Shown here: piece after piece, positions 35,192-43,312 of the stretch
How the letters are laid out: every line of letters starts with the position of its first letter
Numbering within the stretch: the first letter of the stretch is position 1
DNA from: Shimia aestuarii
GTDB lineage: Bacteria; Pseudomonadota; Alphaproteobacteria; Rhodobacterales; Rhodobacteraceae
Assembly: GCF_900114635.1 (NCBI RefSeq)
Contig: NZ_FOTQ01000007.1
Span: forward strand, 62,001-126,000
Direction: 5' to 3'
Length of the DNA: 64,000 nt
The notes under the pieces: model-generated
What the model saw: the letters and a program-made list of their open reading frames with translations, nothing else
Told to the model about the DNA's origin: nothing
Database searches by the model: none
Translations under genes and position numbers: made by a program

Positions 35192-35830
35192 ATGCTGACC
35201 GCCATTATCGACTATGAATCCGGCAACCTGCATTCCGCCGAGAAAGCCTTTCAACGCATGGCCAAAGAGGTTAACGGCGGCAAAGTTGTCGTGACTTCGG
35301 ATGCCGAAACCGTGGCGCGGGCCGACCGGCTGGTTCTGCCCGGCGACGGCGCCTTTCCTGCCTGCGCGGCGGAACTGCGCGGACATAAAGGTATCTACGA
35401 CGCGATGGTCGAAGCCGTCGAGGACAAGGGGCGCCCCTTCCTCGGGATCTGCGTCGGCATGCAATTGATGGCCACCACCGGGCATGAATATGAAGAGACA
35501 TCCGGCTTGGGCTGGATTGCCGGCGACGTGGAAAAGATCACGCCCGCCGACAAGACTCTCAAGGTGCCGCATATGGGCTGGAACGATCTGGTGATCGAGC
35601 GCGCCCACCCGGTGCTTGAAGGGATTTCGAGCGGGGACCACACCTATTTTGTACACTCCTACCAGTTCCATGTCGCCAATCCCGATGAGCGCATTGCGCA
35701 TGTGGATTATGGCGGCGATGTCACCGCGATTATCGGGCGCGACACGATGTTGGGGATGCAATTCCATCCCGAGAAAAGCCAGACGGTCGGCCTGCGCATG
35801 ATTGGCAACTTCCTGCGCTGGTCGCCCTGA
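35192..35830 (+). CDS. hisH: IGP synthase glutaminase subunit
   Basis: 212 residues, a class I glutamine amidotransferase. The catalytic Cys lies in [19 protein letters not shown] near residue 85, and the His and Glu in [13 protein letters not shown] near 189. It supplies ammonia to HisF (encoded at 39487) for ring closure to IGP. It is coupled closely to hisB. Two hairpins follow the stop codon. The partner hisF lies 3.7 kb away because other genes intervene. Confidence 0.97.
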   Translation: MLTAIIDYESGNLHSAEKAFQRMAKEVNGGKVVVTSDAETVARADRLVLPGDGAFPACAAELRGHKGIYDAMVEAVEDKGRPFLGICVGMQLMATTGHEYEETSGLGWIAGDVEKITPADKTLKVPHMGWNDLVIERAHPVLEGISSGDHTYFVHSYQFHVANPDERIAHVDYGGDVTAIIGRDTMLGMQFHPEKSQTVGLRMIGNFLRWSP

Positions 35831-35837
35831 CCGGCAT

Positions 35838-35881
35838 GAGGGGCCAGCCCCTCGCGCCGAAAACCTGAGGGTTTTCAGCGC
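35838..35881 (+). terminator. Two hairpins after hisH
   Basis: GAGGGG-CCAG-CCCCTC (35838-35853), then GCGC(C)GAAAACC-TGAG-GGTTTTC(A)GCGC (35854-35881). There is no strong T-run on the plus strand. They may end or stabilise the hisBH transcript. Confidence 0.5.
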
Positions 35882-35884
35882 ACA

Positions 35885-35913
35885 CCCCGGGGTATTTCCG
35901 GAAAAAGAAAGAT
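35885..35913 (-). repeat. Gene-end T-rich repeat after the AraC gene
   Basis: Read on the minus strand it is ATCTTTCTTTTTCCGGAAAT, continuing as ACCCCGGGG, and abuts the TGA of the AraC-type gene. It is nearly identical to the plus-strand copy at 49521-49550. Confidence 0.75.
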
Positions 35914-36638
35914 CAGTTTTTACGAAGCGTAGTCGGGGCCTGTCCATAGGCCTGACGAAAGGCGCGGGTGAAACTGTCCGGAGAGGCATAGGCATAGCGG
36001 CGGGCGATCGCGTCAATCCGATCGCCTTGCAAAACATCCTGACGCGCCAGGATCAGCCGCCAGCGCCGCAAATACCCCATCGGGGTTTCGCCAACCTTGT
36101 CCCGGAACAGTTCCACGAAGCGTGACAGGGAAAGACCCGCCGCCTGTGCGAGGTCGGCATTGGTCCAGACCCGACCGGGATGATCATGCATCGCTACGAT
36201 GGCGCGGCTGAGGCGGGCATCCGAAAGCCCGGCCAGTAGCCCTGCCCCGGTCGCGCCGCGTTCGATCTGATCGCGCAGCAGGCGCACCATCAGCGCCTCG
36301 CCCAGCCGATTGACCACGGATTGCGCACCACAGCGGTTTCCCTGCACCTCGGAATGCATCAGGGTCACAAGCGCGCGGGTGTCGGCATGGTCGACAAGGT
36401 CAAAGGTTACGCATTGCGGTAAGGCCGCCAGCAAAGGGTTTTGCGCCCCGGCCCAATCCACGCGAACGGCAAACAACACCGCTCCGGGCATGTCGCCACG
36501 ATCCCCTTCATGAGCAAAGAACAGCACCTGCCCCGGCGATCCGTTTTCGTCAGAAAGCACGACGAGATTGGCCTCTTGTGTCGTTGTAGGGTGCACGGTC
36601 AGGCGGAAGCGCTCTACGAGGGTGGTCAGACGATCCAT
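35913..36638 (-). CDS. AraC-family transcriptional regulator
   Basis: 241 residues. A cupin-like sensing domain fills the first 125 residues (LPQCVTFDLVDHADTRALVT) and the C-terminal AraC DNA-binding domain has two HTHs (WTNADLAQAAGLSLSRFVEL, FRDKVGETPMGYLRRWRLIL, then IDAIARRYAYASPDSFTRAF). It is divergent from the peroxiredoxin-like gene, 93 bases start to start, and probably regulates it in response to an electrophile or oxidant. An inverted repeat lies between them. Confidence 0.93.
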   Translation of the reverse strand: MDRLTTLVERFRLTVHPTTTQEANLVVLSDENGSPGQVLFFAHEGDRGDMPGAVLFAVRVDWAGAQNPLLAALPQCVTFDLVDHADTRALVTLMHSEVQGNRCGAQSVVNRLGEALMVRLLRDQIERGATGAGLLAGLSDARLSRAIVAMHDHPGRVWTNADLAQAAGLSLSRFVELFRDKVGETPMGYLRRWRLILARQDVLQGDRIDAIARRYAYASPDSFTRAFRQAYGQAPTTLRKN

Positions 36639-36657
36639 GTGGGCTTTCGGCTTTAAA

Positions 36658-36682
36658 GTCGGATATTTTGGATTTTTCCGAC
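36658..36682. promoter_or_regulatory. Inverted repeat between AraC and peroxiredoxin genes
   Basis: GTCGGA (36658-36663) and TCCGAC (36677-36682) with a 13-base spacer. It lies 20 bases before the AraC-type ATG and 50 before the peroxiredoxin ATG, suitable for coordinate control. Confidence 0.4.
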
Positions 36683-36731
36683 GATAATTCCTGCGATACC
36701 CTAGATCAAGTCACATCTAAAAGGAGCACTC

Positions 36732-37268
36732 ATGCTGATTCCCCGCCAGAAAACACCGAACCTGACTCTTCCGACGCTGGATGGCTCGACCTTTGATCTT
36801 GCCAGCGAAAACAGCGAACGCGGCACCGTCATCTGCTTCTATCGGGGTTTGCATTGCCCGATTTGTGCCAACTACCTCAAGGAACTTGAAAAACGCGTCA
36901 GCGACTTTGGCGAACGCGGCGTGACCTGCATTGCGGTTAGCTCGGATGGTGAAGAGCGCACCCGCGCCATGGCCGAAAAGATCGATGCCAAGGCCCTGCG
37001 GTTCGGATATGACCTGCCTTTGTCGGTGGCGCGTGACTGGGGACTTTATATCTCGACATCGCGGGGCAAGACCTCGATCGGCATCGAGGAACCGGCGCTG
37101 TTTTCGGAGCCGGGCCTGTTCATGGTGAGCCCCGACATGTCGCTGTATTACGGCTCGGTTCAGACCATGCCCTTCGTGCGTCCGCATTTCTCGGAGTTGG
37201 TCAGCGCGCTTGATTTCGCGATTGCCAACAATTACCCGGCACGCGGCGAATACACGGGCGATGTGTAA
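36732..37268 (+). CDS. Peroxiredoxin-like (AhpC/TSA) protein
   Basis: 178 residues. A thioredoxin-fold AhpC/TSA domain has the active site in ICFYRGLHCPICANYLKELE near residues 33-52, with CPIC where thioredoxins have CGPC. The early FYRG..CPxC form is typical of a peroxiredoxin-like family found beside AraC regulators in marine bacteria. It probably reduces peroxides or disulphides, but its enzymatic activity is untested in this subgroup. AAAGGAG is eight bases before the ATG. A terminator follows. Confidence 0.9.
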   Translation: MLIPRQKTPNLTLPTLDGSTFDLASENSERGTVICFYRGLHCPICANYLKELEKRVSDFGERGVTCIAVSSDGEERTRAMAEKIDAKALRFGYDLPLSVARDWGLYISTSRGKTSIGIEEPALFSEPGLFMVSPDMSLYYGSVQTMPFVRPHFSELVSALDFAIANNYPARGEYTGDV

Positions 37269-37275
37269 TTCAGAC

Positions 37276-37315
37276 AAAAAGGGCCGCGTCCGTTCGGCGC
37301 GCCCCTCTTTTTTTT
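37276..37315 (+). terminator. Terminator after the peroxiredoxin gene
   Basis: AGGGCCGCG and CGCGCCCCT form a stem with one internal mismatch around 37280-37306, followed by C and a run of eight T. Confidence 0.75.
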
Positions 37316-37330
37316 CGGAAAATCACAAGG

Positions 37331-37729
37331 TCAGTTGATCCGGGTCCAGTCCTGCCCCCGGCAGATCATGCCCCCAGCGACGCAGCCCTTGACGTTCAGT
37401 TTGGCGCCCGAGAGCTTCATCTTGGACTTGTAGGTCTTGTCGCTATCTGGCGCCCAAATCTTGCCGCCGCTATAGGCGCCGCCGCCGTCTGCCTTCATGT
37501 CCCAGAGCATCTTCTTGCCCTTATGCTCGTACCCGGCAGAGACCTTGCCGTTTTTGTCATAGGCTTCCTTGATGGTTCCGCAGATGGCCGCGCCACAGGG
37601 CGAAATGGTCACGTGCAGGTAGCCCCCGGTGTCGCCCGGCGCGGTTTTCCATGTACCCGCAACCGGGTCTGCCATGGCCGCTGATGCGCAGGCCAGTGCC
37701 GCGGCGGCGGCCAGAAGTGTCTTTTTCAT
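37331..37729 (-). CDS. DUF2147 periplasmic protein
   Basis: 132 residues from ATG 37729, with GGGAGGACCACTC-type ribosome site. A Sec signal peptide ([20 protein letters not shown]) is followed by one DUF2147 domain ([39 protein letters not shown], then [20 protein letters not shown]). The fold is lipocalin-like and the function unknown; it contains four Cys in the mature part. It is divergent from hisA, 134 bases start to start. Confidence 0.9.
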   Translation of the reverse strand: MKKTLLAAAAALACASAAMADPVAGTWKTAPGDTGGYLHVTISPCGAAICGTIKEAYDKNGKVSAGYEHKGKKMLWDMKADGGGAYSGGKIWAPDSDKTYKSKMKLSGAKLNVKGCVAGGMICRGQDWTRIN

Positions 37730-37862
37730 GAGTGGTCCTCCCTCTTTGGCACGGAGTCTGATCCAGTGCCCGATTCCGTTCAACCCTGACTTGGGGTCAC
37801 ATTGCATTTCCGGCAAACCCATGCCAAACCGCGCGCGAAGCGACAGTCAGCAAGGTGTGCCA

Positions 37863-38585
37863 ATGATCCTCTACCCCGCCATAGATCTCAAAGACGGCAA
37901 TGCCGTGCGCCTTGTCCACGGGGACATGGAAAAGGAAACCGTGTTCAACGAAAACCCCGCCGCGCAGGCGCTGGAATTCGTGAACGCGGGCTGTGAGTGG
38001 TTGCATCTAGTGGATCTCAACGGCGCTTTTGCCGGAGAGCCGGTGAATGCGGCGCCCGTGGAAGAGATTTTGAAACAGACCAAGGTTCCGGCACAGCTGG
38101 GAGGTGGTATTCGTGACATGGCGACCATTGAACGCTGGATCGACAAGGGGCTGGCGCGGGTGATCCTTGGCACCGTGGCGGTTGAAAACCCCGATCTGGT
38201 GCGCGAGGCGGCAAAGGAATTCCCCGGCAAGGTTGCGGTCGGAATTGACGCGCGCAACGGCAAGGTTGCCACCAAGGGCTGGGCCGAAGAAACCGACGTG
38301 ATGGTCACGGACCTTGCCAAGTCTTTTGAGGACGCCGGCGTGGCGGCGATCATCTACACCGATATCAACCGTGATGGCGCGATGCAGGGGCCGAATGTCG
38401 AGGCAACAGCCGCCTTGGCCAATGCGGTGTCGATCCCCGTGATTGCCTCGGGCGGTGTTTCGTCGCTTGATGACCTGAAGGCACTGAAATCCTGTGGCGC
38501 GCCGCTCAACGGCGCGATCTCGGGGCGCGCGCTTTATGATGGGGCGATTGACCTCAAAGAGGCGTTGGCCCTTTTCAAGGGCTGA
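37863..38585 (+). CDS. hisA: ProFAR isomerase
   Basis: 240 residues, a (beta/alpha)8 barrel. The catalytic Asp are in [20 protein letters not shown] (Asp8) and [16 protein letters not shown] (near residue 130); the phosphate sites are GGGIRD and SGGVSS. It isomerises ProFAR to PRFAR. The ATG at 37863 is the family start; the long upstream extension is antisense to DUF2147. It stands apart from hisBH and hisFE. Confidence 0.97.
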   Translation: MILYPAIDLKDGNAVRLVHGDMEKETVFNENPAAQALEFVNAGCEWLHLVDLNGAFAGEPVNAAPVEEILKQTKVPAQLGGGIRDMATIERWIDKGLARVILGTVAVENPDLVREAAKEFPGKVAVGIDARNGKVATKGWAEETDVMVTDLAKSFEDAGVAAIIYTDINRDGAMQGPNVEATAALANAVSIPVIASGGVSSLDDLKALKSCGAPLNGAISGRALYDGAIDLKEALALFKG

Positions 38586-38587
38586 GA

Positions 38588-39337
38588 TCAGGCGCTGGCG
38601 CCCGGCAATCCTCGGGCGTCAAGCCATTCAAGAAACGTGTAATCCGCAGCGTAATACTTGCGCAGATTGGCTTCGGCCTCTGCGCTCAGAAACTTGTCTT
38701 CGTTGTCCGGGGCAACATGGGCGCGCGGGCGTTCTTCGAGTTTGTCAGGGGCAACCTCGAACCCGGTGGCACGGAACACGGCGCGCATGTCGGGGATCAG
38801 CGCCTCTTGACGGACGCGATAGACACGTCCCGCGGCAATGTCCTCGGCCAGTCGATCCCGATCCGGAAACCAGTGCACATGCGGTTCGTTCACGTGACGG
38901 ATGTCACGCATGGCCTTCTCGGCGGCCTTGCGGGTGGCCGGGTCCTGGGCGCTCAGCGCTTCAGCAAGGGCGTTGGGGCTTTCGAACCGTGCAAAAGCCA
39001 CCTGTTCAGCGCGGCTTTGGCGGTTACGTCCCGAGACACCACGGCGGCGGCGGCTTAGGAAGCCGCTGACAAAGCGCGTGGCCGGATCGCGTGTTCCGAG
39101 AATAAAACGGCTGCCCTTGGGCAAATGGGAATGCAGCAGGTTGTGACCTAGCGGGATCAACAACATCGGTTCATGCGTGAAACTTCCGGAATCCTTGGTG
39201 GTTTTCTTGAAAAACGTGCCGCCGGTTTTGCCGATATGCAGGTAATAGAGCACCTCTGACGGCACCGGCACGCCGGGATGACGGCGGCGGTATTTGCGGG
39301 CGTAACTGATCCGGCGAAGGGCAACGATCCAGCGCAT
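38588..39337 (-). CDS. Sulfotransferase-family protein
   Basis: 249 residues. The PAPS 5'-phosphosulfate loop is YYLHIGKTGGTFFKKTTKDS near residue 31 and the 3'-phosphate region is ILGTRDPATRFVSGFLSRRR near 80, typical of the Roseobacter sulfotransferase family. It would transfer sulfate from PAPS to a carbohydrate or other acceptor. It sits between hisA and hisF on the opposite strand, two bases after the hisA stop. Ribosome binding is weak. The acceptor is unknown. Confidence 0.85.
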   Translation of the reverse strand: MRWIVALRRISYARKYRRRHPGVPVPSEVLYYLHIGKTGGTFFKKTTKDSGSFTHEPMLLIPLGHNLLHSHLPKGSRFILGTRDPATRFVSGFLSRRRRGVSGRNRQSRAEQVAFARFESPNALAEALSAQDPATRKAAEKAMRDIRHVNEPHVHWFPDRDRLAEDIAAGRVYRVRQEALIPDMRAVFRATGFEVAPDKLEERPRAHVAPDNEDKFLSAEAEANLRKYYAADYTFLEWLDARGLPGASA

Positions 39338-39486
39338 GTCTTTGGGGCTTTCGCTTGGGGTTGGCCCGGTCCGGGCCGCAAGATGGGTCGAGGGGTATCA
39401 GCGTGCACTATCGGGCGTCAAGACGAGCACCAGTGTGAGGCGCGTTGTCTCTTTTATTGCCGCGCGGTCCGGTCTAAGAGAGAGCC

Positions 39487-40248
39487 ATGTTGAAAACCCG
39501 CATCATCCCCTGTCTCGATGTCGCCGATGGCCGTGTGGTCAAGGGCGTGAACTTTGTTGGCCTGCGAGATGCGGGCGATCCGGTCGAAGCGGCCCGTGCC
39601 TATGACGCGGCCGGGGCCGACGAGATATGCTTCCTCGACATTCACGCAACCCATGACAATCGCGGCGTGATGATCGATATGGTGCAACGCTGTGCCGAGC
39701 AATGTTTCGTGCCGCTCACCGTGGGCGGTGGCGTGCGCACGGTTCAGGACGTGCGGCGGCTGTTGCTGGCCGGGGCGGACAAAGTGTCGTTCAACTCGGC
39801 GGCGGTTGCCAACCCGGATGTCGTGGCCGAAGCAGCGGCCCAGTTCGGTAGCCAGTGCATCGTGGTTGCCATCGACGCCAAAACGGTCAGCCCCGGGAAA
39901 TGGGAGATCTTCACCCATGGCGGGCGCAAACCCACCGGGATCGACGCCGTGGAATTTGCCAAGCTGGTCGTGGCCAAGGGCGCGGGAGAGATTCTTTTGA
40001 CCTCGATGGATCGCGACGGCACCAAGGCCGGGTTCAACCTGCCCCTAACCAAGGCGATTTCGGACGCGGTGGATGTGCCGGTGATCGCTTCGGGCGGCGT
40101 GGGAACACTGGATCACCTTGTCGAAGGCGTCACCAAGGGAGGCGCAAGTGCGGTGCTTGCGGCATCCATTTTTCACTTTGGCGAATTCACGATCCAGGAG
40201 GCCAAACAGCACATGGCCGACGCAGGCATTCCGATGAGGTTGGCATGA
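39487..40248 (+). CDS. hisF: IGP synthase cyclase subunit
   Basis: 253 residues. The (beta/alpha)8 barrel has its catalytic Asp in [20 protein letters not shown] (Asp11) and IVVAIDAK (near residue 130), and phosphate loops GGGVR and SGGVG. With HisH it makes IGP and AICAR from PRFAR. AGAGAG precedes the ATG. The stop overlaps hisE by ATGA. Confidence 0.97.
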   Translation: MLKTRIIPCLDVADGRVVKGVNFVGLRDAGDPVEAARAYDAAGADEICFLDIHATHDNRGVMIDMVQRCAEQCFVPLTVGGGVRTVQDVRRLLLAGADKVSFNSAAVANPDVVAEAAAQFGSQCIVVAIDAKTVSPGKWEIFTHGGRKPTGIDAVEFAKLVVAKGAGEILLTSMDRDGTKAGFNLPLTKAISDAVDVPVIASGGVGTLDHLVEGVTKGGASAVLAASIFHFGEFTIQEAKQHMADAGIPMRLA

Positions 40249-40559
40249 GCATTCTCGAAGATCTTGCCGCAACAATCGCCGAACGCGCCAAGGCCGACCC
40301 CGAGTCGAGCTGGACGGCCAAGCTTTTGGCCAAGGGGCCCGAAAAATGCGCCGAGAAATTTGGCGAAGAAGCCATCGAGGCCGTAATCGAAGCCGTCAAG
40401 AATGACCGGGAAAAGCTGACCTATGAGGCGGCGGATGTGCTCTATCACCTGCTGGTGATGCTGGAATCGCGCGATGTGGCGCTGGCGGATGTGCTGGGCG
40501 AGCTGGCGCGGCGTCAGGGCATGAGCGGCGTTGCCGAGAAGGCTTCACGCAAAAGCTAG
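40245..40559 (+). CDS. hisE: Phosphoribosyl-ATP diphosphatase
   Basis: 104 residues. The MazG-like helical fold shows the metal-binding [20 protein letters not shown] and [20 protein letters not shown]. It hydrolyses PR-ATP to PR-AMP, the second step in His synthesis. It is translationally coupled to hisF through a 4-base overlap; the separate (not hisIE-fused) form is normal for alphaproteobacteria. Confidence 0.97.
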   Translation: MSILEDLAATIAERAKADPESSWTAKLLAKGPEKCAEKFGEEAIEAVIEAVKNDREKLTYEAADVLYHLLVMLESRDVALADVLGELARRQGMSGVAEKASRKS

Positions 40560-40626
40560 GCTTGCGGGCTTCCAACTATTTCAGAGCGCGTTATTCTGGG
40601 GCTGGAAACAGTATAACGATACGCGC

Positions 40627-41199
40627 ATGATCTTTCGCTTGATGGCCGTCCTTATGACGGCCCTGACCCTTAGTGCCTGCGGAGCGCCCGCGCCCTCTGA
40701 CTGGAAACCGGATGTCGGTGGTCTGAGCGAGGAGGTGCGTGGCTTGAGCCCTGCGATCAATCCCGAAGAAGCGACGCGGCTTGCGCAGATCTCCTTTAGC
40801 TATTCTCAGCAGCTTGCGCGTGAATACAACGTGACAGACCCACCGCTGGTGCACAACGCCAAGGTCAATCGGGGCACCCGTCCGCGCGGGTTGTGCTGGC
40901 ATTGGGCGGATGATCTGGAAAAACGCCTGCGGCAGGAGAACTTCCAGTCAGTACAGTTCCATCGTGCCATTGCCAACACCGACAACGTGCGCGTTGAACA
41001 TAGCACCGTCATTGTGTCAGCGCCGGGGGCGGCGATGGAAGACGGGATCGTGCTTGATCCGTGGCGCTATGGCGGAAAGCTGTTCTGGGCGCCTGTCGTG
41101 GAAGATACGCGCTATCGCTGGATTCCGCGCCAACAGGTGTTTGCCGAAAAGAAGCGGCGCGCGGAACGGGAAGACGCCGTCACGCGCAGCCGAAACTGA
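40627..41199 (+). CDS. Lipoprotein, function unknown
   Basis: 190 residues from ATG 40627. A lipoprotein signal (MIFRLMAVLMTALTLSACG; lipobox LSAC) is clear. The mature part has a CWHWADDL segment near 92 and conserved-looking Trp/His/Arg stretches (VLDPWRYGGKLFWAPVVED), but I do not recognise a family. It follows hisE by 67 bases and could be co-transcribed. It converges on the CoA-binding gene with a 5-base gap. Confidence 0.8.
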   Translation: MIFRLMAVLMTALTLSACGAPAPSDWKPDVGGLSEEVRGLSPAINPEEATRLAQISFSYSQQLAREYNVTDPPLVHNAKVNRGTRPRGLCWHWADDLEKRLRQENFQSVQFHRAIANTDNVRVEHSTVIVSAPGAAMEDGIVLDPWRYGGKLFWAPVVEDTRYRWIPRQQVFAEKKRRAEREDAVTRSRN

Positions 41200-41204
41200 G
41201 CCGG

Positions 41205-41672
41205 TCAGAGTTTGGACGAAATCACGCCCGTCGCGAAACCGCCCATGCGCAGTTCGCCGAAGAGCCGCTGGTATTCGATCTTGGGACAGCGGTTCATGAT
41301 CACGTCAACACCGCGCGCCTCGGCCACTGCGGCTGCCTCGGCATGCTCGACGCCGATCTGCATCCAGATCGTCTTGAGATGCGGCAGGTGTTCGAGCGCA
41401 GACTCCACGATCGGAGGAACGGCTTCTGACCGGCGGAAGATGTCGACCATGTCGACCGGCGCGTCGATTTCGGCAAGCCCCCCTACCACGGTTTCCCCAA
41501 AAAGCTTTTCGCCCGCATGGAGCGGATTGACCGGGATCACACGATACCCTTTGAGCCCCATGTAGCGCGCCACGTAATAGCTCGGGCGCACAGGGTTCAT
41601 CGACACACCCACCACGGCCACCACTTTGGTCCGGCGCAGAACGGTTTTCAGGAAGTCATCAGTATAGCTCAT
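41205..41672 (-). CDS. CoA-binding protein (YccU-like)
   Basis: 155 residues of the CoA-binding Rossmann domain (KVVAVVGVSMNPVRPSYYVA, YMGLKGYRVIPVNPL, then TIWMQIGVEHAEAAAVAEAR). These proteins resemble the nucleotide-binding part of succinyl-CoA ligase but lack the catalytic part; their function is unclear. The start lies 29 bases after a minus-strand terminator, so this gene has its own promoter or is fed by read-through. Confidence 0.9.
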   Translation of the reverse strand: MSYTDDFLKTVLRRTKVVAVVGVSMNPVRPSYYVARYMGLKGYRVIPVNPLHAGEKLFGETVVGGLAEIDAPVDMVDIFRRSEAVPPIVESALEHLPHLKTIWMQIGVEHAEAAAVAEARGVDVIMNRCPKIEYQRLFGELRMGGFATGVISSKL

Positions 41673-41700
41673 GGCGCCACGCTACACGGCTTGTGGCAAA

Positions 41701-41730
41701 GAAAAAAGCGCCCAAGACGAACTTGGGCGC
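41701..41730 (-). terminator. Minus-strand terminator
   Basis: GCGCCCAAG (41708-41716) pairs perfectly with CTTGGGCGC (41722-41730) over a 5-base loop, with a run of six T on the minus strand (A6 at 41702-41707). Confidence 0.9.
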
Positions 41731-41780
41731 GAGGTACGGAACGAGGGACAGTGAAGTCAAACACGAACGTTCCGTGTCCG
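41701..41780 (-). ncRNA. Candidate small RNA with its own terminator
   Basis: On the minus strand a -10-like TATAAG (41793-41788) is followed by an 80-base stretch without a convincing ORF, which ends in a strong terminator (41730-41701). The stretch contains CGGAACG and CGTTCCG, which could pair. The -35 is poor. Alternatives are a plain 3' end for the zinc-ribbon gene or an attenuated leader of the CoA-binding gene. Expression data would be needed to decide. Confidence 0.35.
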
Positions 41781-41871
41781 CGTTTGCCTTATAGATCTAG
41801 GTACGTTGAGCACGTTTTGTAGGGTCTATAAAAAACATGTGAACAGAAGATGAAAGTCGGCGAAATTCTGC

Positions 41872-42162
41872 TCAATCGAAGATATCCTCAATCACATCGA
41901 AGATGTCTTCGATCCAGTCCGAACGACGGCTTCTGCGTTTCTTGGACTTGTTTTTCTTCGATTTCACCTTGCGACGCAGCGCAGGCGCCGCAGCAGGCCT
42001 TGCCGGCTGGGGATCACCTGTCGGGCGCGGCATTTGCTTGAGGTCGTGCAAGGGCGCACCGCAGGAGGCACAGGCCAGTTCATGTCGCGTCTCGCCCCGC
42101 AACACCAGTGCGGCGCGGGTGCCGCAATAACAGCAGGAGGCGATTTTCGAGTAGTGGGGCAA
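41872..42162 (-). CDS. Zinc-ribbon protein with basic linker
   Basis: 96 residues. It starts at TTG, supported by GAGGAG seven bases upstream. CCYCG (residues 10-14) and CASCG (31-35) supply four Cys for a zinc ribbon. A Pro/Ala linker, a highly basic run (KVKSKKNKSKKRRSRR) and an acidic tail that repeats IEDIFD twice follow. It is probably a nucleic-acid-binding or adaptor protein; the function is unknown. Like rlmB it is on the minus strand, 96 bases downstream of it. Confidence 0.8.
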   Translation of the reverse strand: MPHYSKIASCCYCGTRAALVLRGETRHELACASCGAPLHDLKQMPRPTGDPQPARPAAAPALRRKVKSKKNKSKKRRSRRSDWIEDIFDVIEDIFD

Positions 42163-42226
42163 AGGTGTCTCCTCGCTGGCATGCCTTTTGCCCTATGTAG
42201 TGTTAGCGCGGCGGCTTCGGGAGCCT

Positions 42227-42256
42227 CCGGCGGGGTATTTTGGGAAAAGAAAGAAC
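42227..42256 (-). repeat. Gene-end T-rich repeat after rlmB
   Basis: On the minus strand it reads GTTCTTTCTTTTCCCAAAAT, then ACCCCGCCGG, starting three bases after the rlmB stop codon. It matches the copies at 35885 and 49521. Confidence 0.7.
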
Positions 42257-42258
42257 AA

Positions 42259-43038
42259 TCAGCGCGGCAGCGAAGCGTAGAGCGCCACGGCCGCAGCATT
42301 GGACACGTTGAGAGAGCCGAAATTGCCCGCGAAGTCGATCTTGACCAGCTGGTCCACGGTTTCCTTGGTTTTTTGTCGCAGTCCCGGCCCTTCGGCCCCC
42401 AGAACCAGCGCCACTGCATGATCGCGCCGCCCGTCGAGCGCCTGTTCGATGGTCATGTCGGCCTCGCCATCCAGCCCCAGAACGACGTAGCCCATCCCCT
42501 GAAGCGCCACGATCGTATCTGCAAGGTTGCGTTCGCGCAGGTAAGGCTGGCGCTCCAACGCGCCGCTCGCTGTCTTGGCAAGCGCGCCAGTTTCCGGGGC
42601 CGCGTTGTGGCGTGTGCCGATCACGGCCTGGGCACCAAACACCTCTGCGGAACGCAAGATGGCGCCAACATTGTGCGGATCGGTGACGCGGTCGAGCAGA
42701 ATCAGGCGGGGCGGATTGGTGCCATCGCCCAGCGCTCGCTCTTCCAGTCGGCCCCAGTTCAGCGGTTTGACCTCAAGTGCTGCGCCCTGATGCACCGATT
42801 GGGGATCAAGTGGCACGTTGAATTTACGCGGATCGACGATTTCGGGCGTCATACCCGACGCCGCAATCGCATCGGCCAGCTTGTCGGCGGCGTTTTTCGT
42901 GACCACGAGTCGTTTTCTTTCACGTGCGGGGTTCATCAACGCATCCCGCACCGCATGCAGGCCAAAGAGCCAGAGCGTTTCGGCAGCAGCCTTGCGTTTG
43001 GCCTGTTCCTTTTCGACCACCCACTTTGGTTTTTTCAT
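42259..43038 (-). CDS. rlmB: 23S rRNA 2'-O-methyltransferase (RlmB/TrmH family)
   Basis: 259 residues. The N-terminal substrate-binding domain (WLFGLHAVRDALMNPARERK) and the C-terminal SPOUT knot domain have motif 1 NVGAILRSAEVFGAQAVIGT near 128, motif 2 LVLGAEGPGLRQKTKETVDQ near 205 and motif 3 NFGSLNVSNAAAVALYA near 237. RlmB methylates G2251 in 23S rRNA; a related TrmH-type specificity is not excluded. It is divergent from tRNA-Tyr, an apt translation-related pairing. Confidence 0.93.
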   Translation of the reverse strand: MKKPKWVVEKEQAKRKAAAETLWLFGLHAVRDALMNPARERKRLVVTKNAADKLADAIAASGMTPEIVDPRKFNVPLDPQSVHQGAALEVKPLNWGRLEERALGDGTNPPRLILLDRVTDPHNVGAILRSAEVFGAQAVIGTRHNAAPETGALAKTASGALERQPYLRERNLADTIVALQGMGYVVLGLDGEADMTIEQALDGRRDHAVALVLGAEGPGLRQKTKETVDQLVKIDFAGNFGSLNVSNAAAVALYASLPR

Positions 43039-43110
43039 GGCCCGATCCCTCTCAAAACAAGCGGATCTACCAATGCTCCGAGGAAGCGGTCAGCGCAAGG
43101 GATTTTCTTG

Positions 43111-43138
43111 TTGACGCCCCCGGCGCATCACTTTAATC
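43111..43138 (+). promoter_or_regulatory. Promoter of tRNA-Tyr
   Basis: TTGACG (43111-43116) and TTTAAT (43132-43137), spaced 15 bases (16 if TTAATC is used), lie about 37 bases before the tRNA. TTGACG matches the -35 proposed for ilvB. Confidence 0.6.
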
Positions 43139-43173
43139 AGCCCCTCACACCGAGACCGCAAGGTCTGGAAAGT

Positions 43174-43257
43174 GGGCGACAGGCCGCAAGGTGTGGCAGG
43201 GGACTGTAACTCCCTCGCGGAGACGCACGCTTGGTTCGATTCCAAGGTCGCCCACCA
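43174..43257 (+). tRNA. tRNA-Tyr (GUA)
   Basis: 84 bases with encoded CCA. The acceptor stem GGGCGAC (43174-43180) pairs with GTCGCCC (43247-43253), followed by A and CCA. The T arm is CTTGG-TTCGATT-CCAAG. The anticodon loop CTGTAAC places GTA at 43206-43208. The long variable arm is as expected for a class II tRNA-Tyr. Confidence 0.95.
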
Positions 43258-43312
43258 CTTTCCCTCTCCTCAGAGACACAGATTCCAGTTGCGGAGACAG
43301 GCGCGCCTGCTG

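Noticed and set aside
36700-36716. Second FNR box (CTAGATCAAG) before the peroxiredoxin gene
   Set aside because: Only one half (ATCAA) fits; the TTGAT half is missing.
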